Below, piece by piece: positions 9,422-17,678 of a stretch of 48,756 nucleotides of DNA. How positions within the stretch are numbered: the stretch's first letter is position 1; every line of letters begins with the position of its first letter. The notes beneath the pieces are model-generated. The model was not told where the DNA came from and made no database searches. It was given only the letters and a program-made list of their open reading frames with translations. The stretch spans positions 1 through 48,756 of the forward strand of contig JALEKG010000093.1 of the NCBI GenBank assembly GCA_022769185.1. The letters run 5' to 3'. The translations under genes were made by a program, and so were the position numbers. The stretch is from Dorea sp. (lineage in GTDB: Bacteria > Bacillota > Clostridia > Lachnospirales > Lachnospiraceae).

Positions 9422-10114
9422 TCAGATTTTCAGATTCTTTAAGAGATCTCCAAGGCTGGTTCCGATGTTTTCAGCTTTTGGGATCACTACTTTTTCTTCC
9501 GGTTCTTCCGGAACTTCTTCCAGAGCTTTCATACTCAGGCTGATCTTGCCGTCTTTGACTCCGATGACTTTCACCTTTACTTCGTCTCCGGTATTCAGAA
9601 CATCTTTTGGAGATTTTACTCGTTTCTGGCTGATCTGTGATACGTGTACCAGGCCGGACAATCCATCTTCCAGACGGACAAATGCACCGTAATCCTGAAT
9701 ACTTTCAATTTTACCGGTTAAGACGCTGCCAACTTTAACATTCGCGAGCTTTTCCTCCATTGCTTTTTTCTCCTGCTCTTTCAGGATCTCACGTGCAGAA
9801 AGGATCAGGCGGTTGTCTGCCTCGTCTACGTCAATGACTCTGACCTCGATCTCCTTTAACAGATAGGACTCCAGGTCTTCAATATAGGATAAGGATAATT
9901 TGGATGCAGGGATGAATCCACGCAGCCCTTCTACCATAGCAATTGCGCCGCCATTGACAATTCCTTCAATTTTGATCGGCAGATTTGTTCCCTTTTCCTT
10001 GTAGGATTCCACAACTCTCCATGGATTGGCGTCATCAAAATGCTCTTCCAGGTCTGCCATTGTCTCAGCAGCCTCTTCTGTTTTTGTTTCTTCTTGTAAT
10101 AATTCTTCGCTCAT
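9422..10114 (-). CDS. S1 RNA-binding domain protein (ribosomal protein S1-like)
   Basis: The 230-residue protein has an acidic N-terminal tail followed by two S1/OB-fold domains, roughly residues 40-112 and 125-198. The second carries the classic sequence VLTGKIESIQDYGAFVRLED with GLVHVSQIS. The first is the degenerate type found at the front of S1 proteins (NGGAIAMVEGLRGFIPAS). It likely binds mRNA or rRNA as a short Firmicute S1 homologue. An upstream in-frame ATG at 10147 lacks a ribosome binding site, whereas AAGGGAAT stands before the chosen start, so I prefer 10114. It is monocistronic, transcribed from a good promoter at 10212-10241. Confidence 0.88.
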   Translation of the reverse strand: MSEELLQEETKTEEAAETMADLEEHFDDANPWRVVESYKEKGTNLPIKIEGIVNGGAIAMVEGLRGFIPASKLSLSYIEDLESYLLKEIEVRVIDVDEADNRLILSAREILKEQEKKAMEEKLANVKVGSVLTGKIESIQDYGAFVRLEDGLSGLVHVSQISQKRVKSPKDVLNTGDEVKVKVIGVKDGKISLSMKALEEVPEEPEEKVVIPKAENIGTSLGDLLKNLKI

Positions 10115-10211
10115 AGTATTATTCCCTTTCTCGGTATTAAGAATCATACGGTTTTAATATTGCAGTTTATGCTGCCATTTATAATTTCATATGATCTCAC
10201 ATGCTGTTTTC

Positions 10212-10241
10212 AGTATAGCATAAAACATAGTATATATTCAA
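10212..10241 (-). promoter_or_regulatory. Promoter of the S1-domain gene
   Basis: Read on the minus strand, TTGAAT (10236-10241) and TATACT (10212-10217) are separated by 18 bases, about 100 bases ahead of the S1-domain start. The rest of the intergenic gap holds the divergent pyrophosphatase leader. A TTGACG at 10272-10277 there has no convincing -10 partner. Confidence 0.6.
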
Positions 10242-10346
10242 AGAAAAAAACAGATATCAATGAATTTGTGGTTGACGAAATGAAAAAAAGGTGGCAATCT
10301 TACTTTAGAACTAGAAAATAAGGATATTAGAGTGTGGAGAACAAAA

Positions 10347-11990
10347 ATGAGTAAGAAAGAAAAAGTATATGTGGTAGGCCATAAGAATCCGGATACAGAT
10401 TCAATCTGTTCTGCTATCGCGTATGCGCATTTGAAAAAAGAAGTTACCGGCGATGATTATGTTGCCAGAAGAGCCGGTCAGATAAATGAAGAGACACATT
10501 ATGTTTTGCATAAGTTTGGCGTAAAGGCGCCGAATCTTCTCCTGAATGTAAAACTTCAGGTGAAAGATATGGATATCCATAAGATCGATGGGGTAGAACC
10601 GAATGTTTCCATCCGGGATACATGGACAAAGATGAAAGAGAATAATATCAAAACGATTCCGGTTTTAACAGATGATGAACTGGTGGGTGTGATTTCTACC
10701 GGAGATATCGCGAGATCTTACATGGAAGTGTATGATAACTTTATTCTTTCAACGGCAAGAACGCAGTACCGGAATATCGTCCAGACACTGGATGGTACGA
10801 TCATTACCGGGAATGAGCATGGATACTTTACAAAAGGGAAAGTGGCAATCGGAGCATCGAATCCGGATCTGATGTCGGAATTTATTAGCAAAGACGATCT
10901 GGTTCTTCTGGGAAACCGCTACGAATCTCAGATCTGTGCACTGGATGAGGATGTCAGCTGCATGATTATCTGCCAGGGGGCGGAGGTCTCAGAAGAAGTG
11001 ATCCGCAGAGCAGAAGAGCAGAGCATTGTGATCATCAGCACGCCGCATGATACATTTACGGCTGCACGTCTGATCAATCAGAGTGTTCCGGTTAAGAGAT
11101 TTATGACGAAAACTCCGCTTACTTCTTTTCATATGGATGACTACGTAGAAGATATCAAGGAAGTGATGGCAAAGAAGAAATACCGTGATTTTCCGATCCT
11201 GGACAGACACGGAAGGTTCAAGGGATTTATTTCCAGACGTCGTTTCCTGAATGTAAGCAAGAAGAAGGTGATCCTGGTGGATCACAATGAGAAGAGTCAG
11301 GCAGTAGATGGGATTGAAGAAGCAGAGATCGTGGAGATCATTGATCATCATAGACTGGGAAATATTGAAACGATGGGACCGGTATTTTTCCGGAACCAGC
11401 CGGTTGGATGTACGGCGACGATTGTATATCAGATGTATCAGGAATACGGAGTAGAACTGACTCCGACCATTGCAGGACTTTTATGTTCCGCAATCATTTC
11501 AGATACGTTACTGTTCCGTTCGCCGACCTGTACACCAGTGGATGAGATGGCAGCGCACAAGCTGGCGGAAATTGCTGAGATTGACCTGGAAGAGATGGCA
11601 CAGGCAATGTTCAAAGCTGGAAGTAATCTTTCAGGAAAGAGTGCAGAAGAGATCTGCTTCCAGGATTTCAAACAGTTTACTGTAAATGATATTGTATTTG
11701 GTGTTGGACAGATTAACTCTATGAGTAAGGAAGAGCTGCAGGAGGTAAAAGAAGTTCTGGAACCATATCTGCCGGAGGTTTTAAAGAAGAATCATCTGCA
11801 GATGGTATATTTTATGCTGACAGATATCCTGGCAGAATCGACAGAACTGATCTGCTGTGGAAATAATGCGAAATCTTATATTACAGATGCATTTGACCTG
11901 AAGGAAGATGCAGACAAGCTGATCTTAAAAGGGGTAGTATCCAGAAAGAAACAGTTGATCCCGACACTGGTAAGTGAACTGCAGCAATAA
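10347..11990 (+). CDS. ppaC: Manganese-dependent inorganic pyrophosphatase with CBS and DRTGG domains
   Basis: A family II (DHH) pyrophosphatase, hydrolysing pyrophosphate to drive biosynthesis. The N-terminal catalytic part has GHKNPDTDSICSA, giving metal-binding His and Asp. The C-terminal DHH/DHHA2 part has EIIDHHRLGN and ISDTLLFRSPTCTP. Between them, about residues 65-300, is a regulatory insert of two CBS sequences flanking a DRTGG domain, which in studied clostridial enzymes binds adenine nucleotides to control activity. The length, about 547 residues, fits this regulated subclass. The in-frame GTG at 10332 lies further upstream; GGAG seven bases before the ATG at 10347 decides the start. 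The flavin reductase-like gene follows after 33 bases. Confidence 0.95.
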   Translation: MSKKEKVYVVGHKNPDTDSICSAIAYAHLKKEVTGDDYVARRAGQINEETHYVLHKFGVKAPNLLLNVKLQVKDMDIHKIDGVEPNVSIRDTWTKMKENNIKTIPVLTDDELVGVISTGDIARSYMEVYDNFILSTARTQYRNIVQTLDGTIITGNEHGYFTKGKVAIGASNPDLMSEFISKDDLVLLGNRYESQICALDEDVSCMIICQGAEVSEEVIRRAEEQSIVIISTPHDTFTAARLINQSVPVKRFMTKTPLTSFHMDDYVEDIKEVMAKKKYRDFPILDRHGRFKGFISRRRFLNVSKKKVILVDHNEKSQAVDGIEEAEIVEIIDHHRLGNIETMGPVFFRNQPVGCTATIVYQMYQEYGVELTPTIAGLLCSAIISDTLLFRSPTCTPVDEMAAHKLAEIAEIDLEEMAQAMFKAGSNLSGKSAEEICFQDFKQFTVNDIVFGVGQINSMSKEELQEVKEVLEPYLPEVLKKNHLQMVYFMLTDILAESTELICCGNNAKSYITDAFDLKEDADKLILKGVVSRKKQLIPTLVSELQQ

Positions 11991-12023
11991 TAGAGAAGCG
12001 AATCAGCAGTAAGGAGACATTTT

Positions 12024-12617
12024 ATGGCAAAACAAGTGTGGAAGCCGGGCAATATGCTGTATCCTCTTCCCGCAGTAATGGTAAGTACTGCAGATAAGAA
12101 TGGTGCGGACAATATCATTACGGTTGCATGGACCGGAACGGTATGTACAAATCCCGCAATGTTATATATATCCGTGCGGCCGGAAAGATACTCTTATCAT
12201 ATGTTAAAAGAAAGCGGAGAATTTGTAGTAAATCTGACAACAGAAAAGCTTCGGTATGCGACTGACTGGTGCGGGGTAAAGTCCGGACAGGATGTGGATA
12301 AATGGAAAGAAATGGAACTGACCCGCGGGAAAGCAGAGAAACTTTCCTATGCTCCGATTATAGTAGAAAGTCCGGTAAATATTGAATGCAAAGTGACAGA
12401 GATAAAGGAATTAGGATCTCATCATATGTTTCTGGCAGAAGTGCAGGCAGTACAGGTGGATGAGGCTTATCTGGATCAAAATGGCAAGTTTCAGTTGAAT
12501 GATACCGGACTACTGGCATATTCTCACGGAGAATATCTGCCACTGGGAAAATCATTTGGGACATTTGGATGGAGTGTACGAAAAACCAAAAATAAAAAAC
12601 AAGGAAAAAGAAGGTAA
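12024..12617 (+). CDS. Flavin reductase-like FMN-binding protein
   Basis: A 197-residue protein of the flavin reductase / DIM6-NTAB family, which binds FMN in a split-barrel fold. Family hallmarks are the N-terminal PLPAVMVSTADKNGADNIIT and TVCTNPAMLYISVRPERYSY, then EFVVNLTTEKL. Many anaerobe members are called flavoredoxin-like and pass electrons among flavin or iron-sulfur proteins; the partner is unknown here. AAGGAG precedes the ATG. It follows ppaC closely, so it is probably co-transcribed, and it ends in a terminator shared with the opposing MATE gene. Confidence 0.85.
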   Translation: MAKQVWKPGNMLYPLPAVMVSTADKNGADNIITVAWTGTVCTNPAMLYISVRPERYSYHMLKESGEFVVNLTTEKLRYATDWCGVKSGQDVDKWKEMELTRGKAEKLSYAPIIVESPVNIECKVTEIKELGSHHMFLAEVQAVQVDEAYLDQNGKFQLNDTGLLAYSHGEYLPLGKSFGTFGWSVRKTKNKKQGKRR

Positions 12618-12642
12618 GGCCTTAAAGCGGCTTTACCTTCTT
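12608..12642. terminator. Bidirectional terminator between flavin reductase and MATE genes
   Basis: AAGAAGGTAAGGCC at 12608-12621 pairs with GGCTTTACCTTCTT at 12629-12642 with one G-T wobble. T-tracts follow on both strands. The stem overlaps the last codons of the plus-strand gene and directly abuts the minus-strand stop. Confidence 0.85.
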
Positions 12643-13983
12643 TTTATAGATACGTCTTAATAAGATGGTACAAAGTATGACGGATACGATCTCTGCGATC
12701 GGAATCGACCACCATACCTGATGAAGTCCGAACAGTTTCGCAAATGTATAGGCAACCGGCAGGATGACCAACAGCTGTCTTGATACAGATACGATCAGGC
12801 TGTAAATACCATTTCCCAGAGCCTGGAAAACGGAACTTGCAACGATACAGTATCCGGCAAACAGGAAACTGATGCTGATGATCCGCAGAGCAGGAACGCC
12901 GATGGCAAGCATGGTTTCTGATGCATCAAAGAGATTCTGAAGCAGAGCTTCCGGGAAGATCTGGAAAATGGTCAGTCCAAGCAGCATGATGGAGACTGCG
13001 ATCAGAATACTGAGCTTTACAGCCTGCATAATTCTCTTTTTGTTCTTCGCACCATAGTTGTATGCAATGATCGGAATCATACCGTTATTCAGTCCAAATA
13101 CAGGCATAAAGATGAAGCTCTGGAGCTTGAAATAAACGCCAAATACAGCTGCCGCTGTTGAAGAGAACATCAGAAGAATTTTATTCATTCCGAAAGTCAT
13201 AACGGAGCTGATGGCCTGCATGATAATGGATGGGATGCCTACTTCATAGATAGTCACAATGGTCCGTTTGTGTGGCCGGAATCCCCGGAAGTTTAAGTTG
13301 AGTTCTTTGTTTTTGGTTATATTAAAGAAAAATGACATCAGCAGCGCAATGATCTGTCCGATTACAGTTGCAATAGCAGCACCTGCGACTTCCAGCTTTG
13401 GAAAACCGAAGAGGCCGAAGATCAGAATCGGATCCAGTATGATATTGATGATGGCACCAGTTCCCTGTGTGATCATAGTATAAATAGTCTTTCCTGTAGA
13501 CTGGAGCAGACGTTCAAATGTAATCTGAAGAAAAATACCGGCGGAAAACAAAGTAATAATGCGAAGGTACTGAGTACCATAATTAACAATGATCTCATTA
13601 CCAGTCTGCATAATAAAAAAGAAATGAGAACCGATGATTCCGAGTATGGCAAACAGGATGCAGCTTAAAATGCCGAGAAAGATACCATTTCTTGCCGCTC
13701 TGTTAGCGCCTTCAAAGTTCTTTTCCCCCAGATTACGAGACAGAAGGGCATTAATACCGACACCAGTACCTGAGGCAACCGCAATCATCAGATTCTGAAC
13801 AGGAAAGGCCAGTGATACCGCGGTAAGTGCATCTTCGCTCAGCTTGGCAACAAACATACTGTCGACGATATTATATAGTGCCTGTACGAGCATGGAAATC
13901 ATCATAGGCAGTGACATAGAGATTAAAAGTTTGGGAACAGGCATAGATCCCATTTTATTTTCTTTTGTATGAGCTTCAGTCAT
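12622..13983 (-). CDS. MATE-family multidrug/solute efflux transporter
   Basis: The 453-residue membrane protein has the two six-helix halves of the MATE family, with MSMLVQALYNIVDSMFVAKL near the N-terminus and the LAFPVQNLMIAVASGTGVGI segment. MATE proteins export drugs, cations or metabolites using sodium or proton gradients; the substrate is unknown. Three upstream in-frame ATGs exist, but AGGAGG lies eight bases before the ATG that begins MTEAHTKEN, so the start is 13983. It is transcribed alone from a strong promoter at 14025-14053. A second, distinct MATE gene occurs at 25059. Confidence 0.9.
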   Translation of the reverse strand: MTEAHTKENKMGSMPVPKLLISMSLPMMISMLVQALYNIVDSMFVAKLSEDALTAVSLAFPVQNLMIAVASGTGVGINALLSRNLGEKNFEGANRAARNGIFLGILSCILFAILGIIGSHFFFIMQTGNEIIVNYGTQYLRIITLFSAGIFLQITFERLLQSTGKTIYTMITQGTGAIINIILDPILIFGLFGFPKLEVAGAAIATVIGQIIALLMSFFFNITKNKELNLNFRGFRPHKRTIVTIYEVGIPSIIMQAISSVMTFGMNKILLMFSSTAAAVFGVYFKLQSFIFMPVFGLNNGMIPIIAYNYGAKNKKRIMQAVKLSILIAVSIMLLGLTIFQIFPEALLQNLFDASETMLAIGVPALRIISISFLFAGYCIVASSVFQALGNGIYSLIVSVSRQLLVILPVAYTFAKLFGLHQVWWSIPIAEIVSVILCTILLRRIYKKKVKPL

Positions 13984-14024
13984 AAGCATTTCCTCCTGAA
14001 TCATTATCGTGAACAACACGGGCT

Positions 14025-14053
14025 ATTATATCATTCCATTATATAGAATGCAA
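14025..14053 (-). promoter_or_regulatory. Promoter of the minus-strand MATE gene
   Basis: On the minus strand, TTGCAT (14048-14053) and a perfect TATAAT (14025-14030) are 17 bases apart. The spacer contains a near-repeat of the -10 region (ATATAATGGAATGATATAAT), which might bind a regulator. Confidence 0.65.
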
Positions 14054-14163
14054 TGAGTTCATACGTGTTTGCGTTTCTTCATATAAATGAGGTAATGGTG
14101 ATTTTTCTGATGAGAGGAAAAATACCGGATCAGCACTGGTCAGGAAGGGAGTGGAGACGTGAA

Positions 14164-14904
14164 ATGAGGAGGAAAAAAGAGTATGGAATCATGATCATCT
14201 GCGGCTTTCTCTATCTTTTCTGCCTGTTTCGGACGATGGGAATGCCATTGGGAGTCAAAGAAACAGGAGAAAATGCAAATAAAGAATCAGCAAAAGGCGA
14301 ATCCATTGAAGATGCCGTTGAGTATGTAGCATCATCGATGATAACAGAGGCGCCAAAGATTGCACTGACATTTGACGACGGGCCAAGTAGTGAATGTACG
14401 GGGCGTCTTCTGGATGGACTAAAAGAGAGAAATGTAAAGGTAACCTTTTTCCTGATTGGGGAAAATGCAAAAAATGCTCCAGATCTTGTAAAACGAGAGT
14501 ATGAGGAAGGGCATCTGATTGGGAACCATACGTATCACCATGTGGAGATTACAAAGGTTTCAGATGAAAAGGCAAAGGAAGAAATCGAACAGACGGATCA
14601 GGTAATCTATTCGATTACAGGAAAACATGTGGAATATATGCGCCCTCCATTTGGACTGTGGCAGCGTGATCTGGAATTAGAGATTGAAGTCATGCCGGTG
14701 ATGTGGACGATTGATCCACTGGACTGGACCACAGGCAATGTAGATGAAATTGTAAATAAGGTAGTGACGGAAGCGGAGGAAAATGATATTATCTTAATGC
14801 ACGATTGTTACAATTCCAGCGTAGACGCAGCACTTCGGATCATAGATATTCTGAAGGAAAAAGGATTTGAATTTGTAACAGTAGATGAATTGATCATGAA
14901 TTAG
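14164..14904 (+). CDS. Membrane-anchored polysaccharide deacetylase (NodB domain)
   Basis: The 246-residue protein has a basic start and one hydrophobic helix (about residues 9-24), placing the rest outside the cell as signal-anchored. A short linker leads to a NodB deacetylase domain with all motifs: TFDDGPS (catalytic Asp and metal Asp), HTYHH (the two metal His), RPPFG, WTIDPLDW and LMHDCY. Such enzymes remove acetyl groups from N-acetylglucosamine or N-acetylmuramic acid in peptidoglycan or other polysaccharides. The longer in-frame reading from 14053 lacks a ribosome binding site; GGAG at 14153-14156 supports 14164. The tcdA-like gene follows after 20 bases. Confidence 0.9.
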   Translation: MRRKKEYGIMIICGFLYLFCLFRTMGMPLGVKETGENANKESAKGESIEDAVEYVASSMITEAPKIALTFDDGPSSECTGRLLDGLKERNVKVTFFLIGENAKNAPDLVKREYEEGHLIGNHTYHHVEITKVSDEKAKEEIEQTDQVIYSITGKHVEYMRPPFGLWQRDLELEIEVMPVMWTIDPLDWTTGNVDEIVNKVVTEAEENDIILMHDCYNSSVDAALRIIDILKEKGFEFVTVDELIMN

Positions 14905-14924
14905 ATTGAGAAAAGGATATAGAT

Positions 14925-15641
14925 ATGGTAAATGAATTTTCAAGAACAGAGCTGTTGATCGGAGAAGAAAATATTCAGAAATTAAAAGCAAGTACGGTGA
15001 TGGTACTGGGAGTCGGCGGCGTCGGCTCCCATTGCATTGAAGCTTTGGCAAGAAGTGAAGTTGGACGATTGATCCTGGTGGATAATGATACGGTATCACT
15101 TACCAATATAAATCGCCAGTCGATCGCATTTCACAGTACGATAGGGAAATATAAGACACAGGTAATGAAAGCGCGGATCCAGGATATATGTCCGCAGACG
15201 GAGGTTGTGACGCATGAGATGTTTGTGCTGCCTGAGAATGTGGACATACTGTTTCAAGAGAAACCAGATTATATCATCGATGCGATTGATACGGTGACGG
15301 CAAAACTGGTGCTGGTGGAAAAGGCTAAAGAACACAATATTCCAATCATCTCCTGCATGGGAACCGGAAATAAGCTGCATGCAGAATTGTTCGAGATTAC
15401 TGATATCAGTAAAACTTCCGTATGTCCGTTATGTAAGGTGATGCGAAAAGAGTTAAAAACAAGAGGAATCACACATCTGAAAGTTCTGTATTCAAAGGAA
15501 AAGCCAGTGGATATTTCCGGACGGGACAGTGGGGAGGACAAAGGACAGAGACGTTCGATTCCGGGAAGTGTTTCTTTTGTACCGCCAGTTGCAGGTATCC
15601 TGATCGCAGGAGAAGTGATCCGGGATCTTTGCAGATTATAA
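14925..15641 (+). CDS. tcdA: tRNA threonylcarbamoyladenosine dehydratase
   Basis: This ThiF/E1-like ATP-dependent enzyme cyclises t6A37 of tRNA to ct6A. The 238-residue protein has the nucleotide-binding start VMVLGVGGVGSHCIEALARS, the NINRQ motif with the ATP-contacting Arg, and the DAIDTVTAK segment. The C-terminal part (VCPLCKVMRKELKTRGI, then SIPGSVSFVPPVAG) matches the TcdA/YgdL subgroup rather than ThiF or MoeB, which have a sulfur-carrier partner. It sits between the deacetylase gene and rarA on the same strand. Confidence 0.9.
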   Translation: MVNEFSRTELLIGEENIQKLKASTVMVLGVGGVGSHCIEALARSEVGRLILVDNDTVSLTNINRQSIAFHSTIGKYKTQVMKARIQDICPQTEVVTHEMFVLPENVDILFQEKPDYIIDAIDTVTAKLVLVEKAKEHNIPIISCMGTGNKLHAELFEITDISKTSVCPLCKVMRKELKTRGITHLKVLYSKEKPVDISGRDSGEDKGQRRSIPGSVSFVPPVAGILIAGEVIRDLCRL

Positions 15642-15708
15642 GAGATCAGGTATCGACATATAAGGGAAAAGGGAAAGATGAAGATTCAATCAAGAGAGGA
15701 AGAGAAAA

Positions 15709-17028
15709 ATGGATCTGTTTGATTATATGAGAGAACAGAATATGGAAAAAGAGGCGCCACTGGCATCCAGGCTTCGTCCGACAACGCTGGATGAAGTTGT
15801 GGGACAGCAGCATATTATAGGGAAGGACAAGCTTCTGTATCGGGCAATCAAGGCGGACAAATTAAGTTCCATCATCTTTTATGGGCCACCGGGAACCGGA
15901 AAGACAACGCTTGCAAAGGTGATCGCGAATACGACCAGCGCAGAATTTACACAGATTAATGCAACAGTGGCCGGAAAAAAAGACATGGAAGAAGTGGTCG
16001 GTCGGGCGAAAGAGCTTCAGGGAATGTATCATAAGAAGACGATTCTTTTTGTAGATGAGATTCACCGATTCAATAAAGGCCAGCAGGATTATCTGCTTCC
16101 GTTTGTGGAAGATGGGACGATCATCCTGATCGGGGCAACGACGGAAAACCCGTATTTTGAAGTAAATGGGGCGCTGCTCTCCCGCTCCAGTGTCTTTGAA
16201 TTGTATCCGTTAGAGAAGGAGGACATTCAGACTCTGATCCGGCGGGCCGTGTATGATATGGAGAAAGGGATGGGCAGTTATCAGGCCGTGATCGAGGAGG
16301 ATGCACTGGAATTCCTGGCAGACATTTCCGGGGGAGATGCAAGAAGCGCTTTAAATGCAGTAGAACTTGGAATCCTAACGACAGAAAGAAGCACAGACGG
16401 AAAAATCCATCTGACACTGGAGGTAGCTTCGGAATGTATTCAAAAGCGGGTTGTCCGCTATGATAAGACCGGAGATAATCATTATGATACGATTTCTGCA
16501 TTTATAAAAAGCATGCGTGGCTCTGATCCGGATGCGGCAGTATACTATCTGGCGAAAATGTTGTATGCAGGCGAAGATATTAAATTTATTGCCAGAAGAA
16601 TCATGATCTGTGCATCTGAGGATGTGGGAAATGCTGATCCCATGGCTCTTACGGTTGCGGTATCTGCAGCACAGGCTGTAGAGCGGATCGGGATGCCCGA
16701 AGCACAGATCATCTTGTCACAGGCAGTGCTGTATGTGGCAACTGCTCCAAAAAGCAATTCTGCAACCAATGCGATCTTTGCAGCAATGGAAAGTGTGAAA
16801 CAGAAGAAAACTACAGTTCCGGTTCATCTTCAGGATGCTCATTACAAAGGATCTCAGAAACTGGGGCATGGAGTCGGATATCAGTATGCGCATAGTTATC
16901 CGAATCATTACGTGAAGCAGCAGTATCTTCCAGATGAGATCGTTGGAGAAAAATTCTATGAGCCCGGCGAAAATGGGCATGAGAAGAATATTCGGGAATG
17001 GATGGAATATCTGCAGAGCCAGTCTTAA
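15709..17028 (+). CDS. rarA: Replication-associated recombination protein A (AAA+ ATPase)
   Basis: RarA/MgsA acts at stalled replication forks. The 439-residue protein has the family start MREQNMEKEAPLASRLRPTT, Walker A GPPGTGKTT, Walker B ILFVDEIHRFNKGQQD, sensor I GATTENPYFEVN and the arginine-finger region LLSRSSVFEL. The C-terminal tetramerisation part has ARRIMICASEDVGNADP and YKGSQKLGHGVGYQY, all normal for the family. GAGAGGAAGAG lies before the ATG. It is the last gene of this run; no clear terminator is seen after it. Confidence 0.95.
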   Translation: MDLFDYMREQNMEKEAPLASRLRPTTLDEVVGQQHIIGKDKLLYRAIKADKLSSIIFYGPPGTGKTTLAKVIANTTSAEFTQINATVAGKKDMEEVVGRAKELQGMYHKKTILFVDEIHRFNKGQQDYLLPFVEDGTIILIGATTENPYFEVNGALLSRSSVFELYPLEKEDIQTLIRRAVYDMEKGMGSYQAVIEEDALEFLADISGGDARSALNAVELGILTTERSTDGKIHLTLEVASECIQKRVVRYDKTGDNHYDTISAFIKSMRGSDPDAAVYYLAKMLYAGEDIKFIARRIMICASEDVGNADPMALTVAVSAAQAVERIGMPEAQIILSQAVLYVATAPKSNSATNAIFAAMESVKQKKTTVPVHLQDAHYKGSQKLGHGVGYQYAHSYPNHYVKQQYLPDEIVGEKFYEPGENGHEKNIREWMEYLQSQS

Positions 17029-17060
17029 GTCAAGGTTTCAAGAAAAAGATGCAACGGTTC

Positions 17061-17089
17061 TTGTGTTTTCTTACTACAAAGGGTATAAT
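17061..17089 (+). promoter_or_regulatory. Promoter of the 97-residue unknown gene
   Basis: TTGTGT at 17061-17066 and a perfect TATAAT at 17084-17089 are separated by 17 bases, about 70 bases before the start codon. Confidence 0.65.
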
Positions 17090-17161
17090 CGTAACAGAGC
17101 AATTAAGGGGAATGCTGAATACAATTTTTGTATGGCAGGAAACATTTAAGGAGGAAGCAAA

Positions 17162-17455
17162 ATGAAGATTTATGACACAGTAAAAAAAGAAGAAGTTGAG
17201 ATTGATGGAACGGAAGGATTGATCCAGATTATGAAGGATGGTCGTCAGGTAGATCTGTATCTGAAAGAAAAGAAATCTGACGAAGACGGATATATGTCAT
17301 GGGATGTAGAGCATTGGTCAACCGTAGATAATAAGAGATTCATCCGCTGCTATTCATTAGAAGGAAAAGTATTAAGCGAATCCACCGGTCACAATATCTA
17401 TGATCTGAGAAATGATTTTAAACCAGAAGAAGCTGCAAAAATCGAACTGAGCTAA
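17162..17455 (+). CDS. Conserved-looking small protein of unknown function
   Basis: I do not recognise this 97-residue protein. It is acidic and soluble, with no signal peptide or membrane segment. It is rich in aromatic and charged residues, including YMSWDVEHWSTVDNKRF in the middle, and looks like a compact alpha/beta domain. It has a perfect AAGGAGG ribosome binding site, its own promoter at 17061-17089 and a strong intrinsic terminator at 17477-17512. It is therefore a well-expressed single-gene unit placed between rarA and the heat-shock operon. No domain assignment is made. Confidence 0.75.
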   Translation: MKIYDTVKKEEVEIDGTEGLIQIMKDGRQVDLYLKEKKSDEDGYMSWDVEHWSTVDNKRFIRCYSLEGKVLSESTGHNIYDLRNDFKPEEAAKIELS

Positions 17456-17476
17456 TGAAAGAATCTGGAAAATGAG

Positions 17477-17512
17477 AGCAAGTATGTAGAAAAAGCATGC
17501 TTGCTTTTTTTT
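17477..17512 (+). terminator. Intrinsic terminator of the 97-residue gene
   Basis: AGCAAGTATG at 17477-17486 pairs with CATGCTTGCT at 17496-17505 with one wobble, and a run of eight T follows. Confidence 0.9.
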
Positions 17513-17582
17513 GGTGCAATGCATGTGGTAAAAATGGACAAAATGATCTTGAAAGGTTTTCATAAAAAAAATATAAACAGTG

Positions 17583-17611
17583 TTGACAAAAGTAGATGGG
17601 AGTGCTATCTT
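17583..17611 (+). promoter_or_regulatory. Promoter of the hrcA operon
   Basis: A perfect -35 TTGACA at 17583-17588, a 17-base spacer and TATCTT at 17606-17611 form a sigma-A type promoter just ahead of the CIRCE operator. Confidence 0.8.
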
Positions 17612-17626
17612 AATAGTCGAAAGGTG

Positions 17627-17653
17627 TTAGCACTCGAAAATAAAGAGTGCTAA
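17627..17653 (+). promoter_or_regulatory. CIRCE operator (HrcA binding site)
   Basis: TTAGCACTC at 17627-17635, a 9-base spacer and GAGTGCTAA at 17645-17653 form a perfect CIRCE inverted repeat. It sits in the leader right after the promoter, so HrcA represses its own operon until heat stress inactivates it. Confidence 0.97.
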
Positions 17654-17678
17654 CAGAGAAAGCCGAAAGGAGGAGGAG

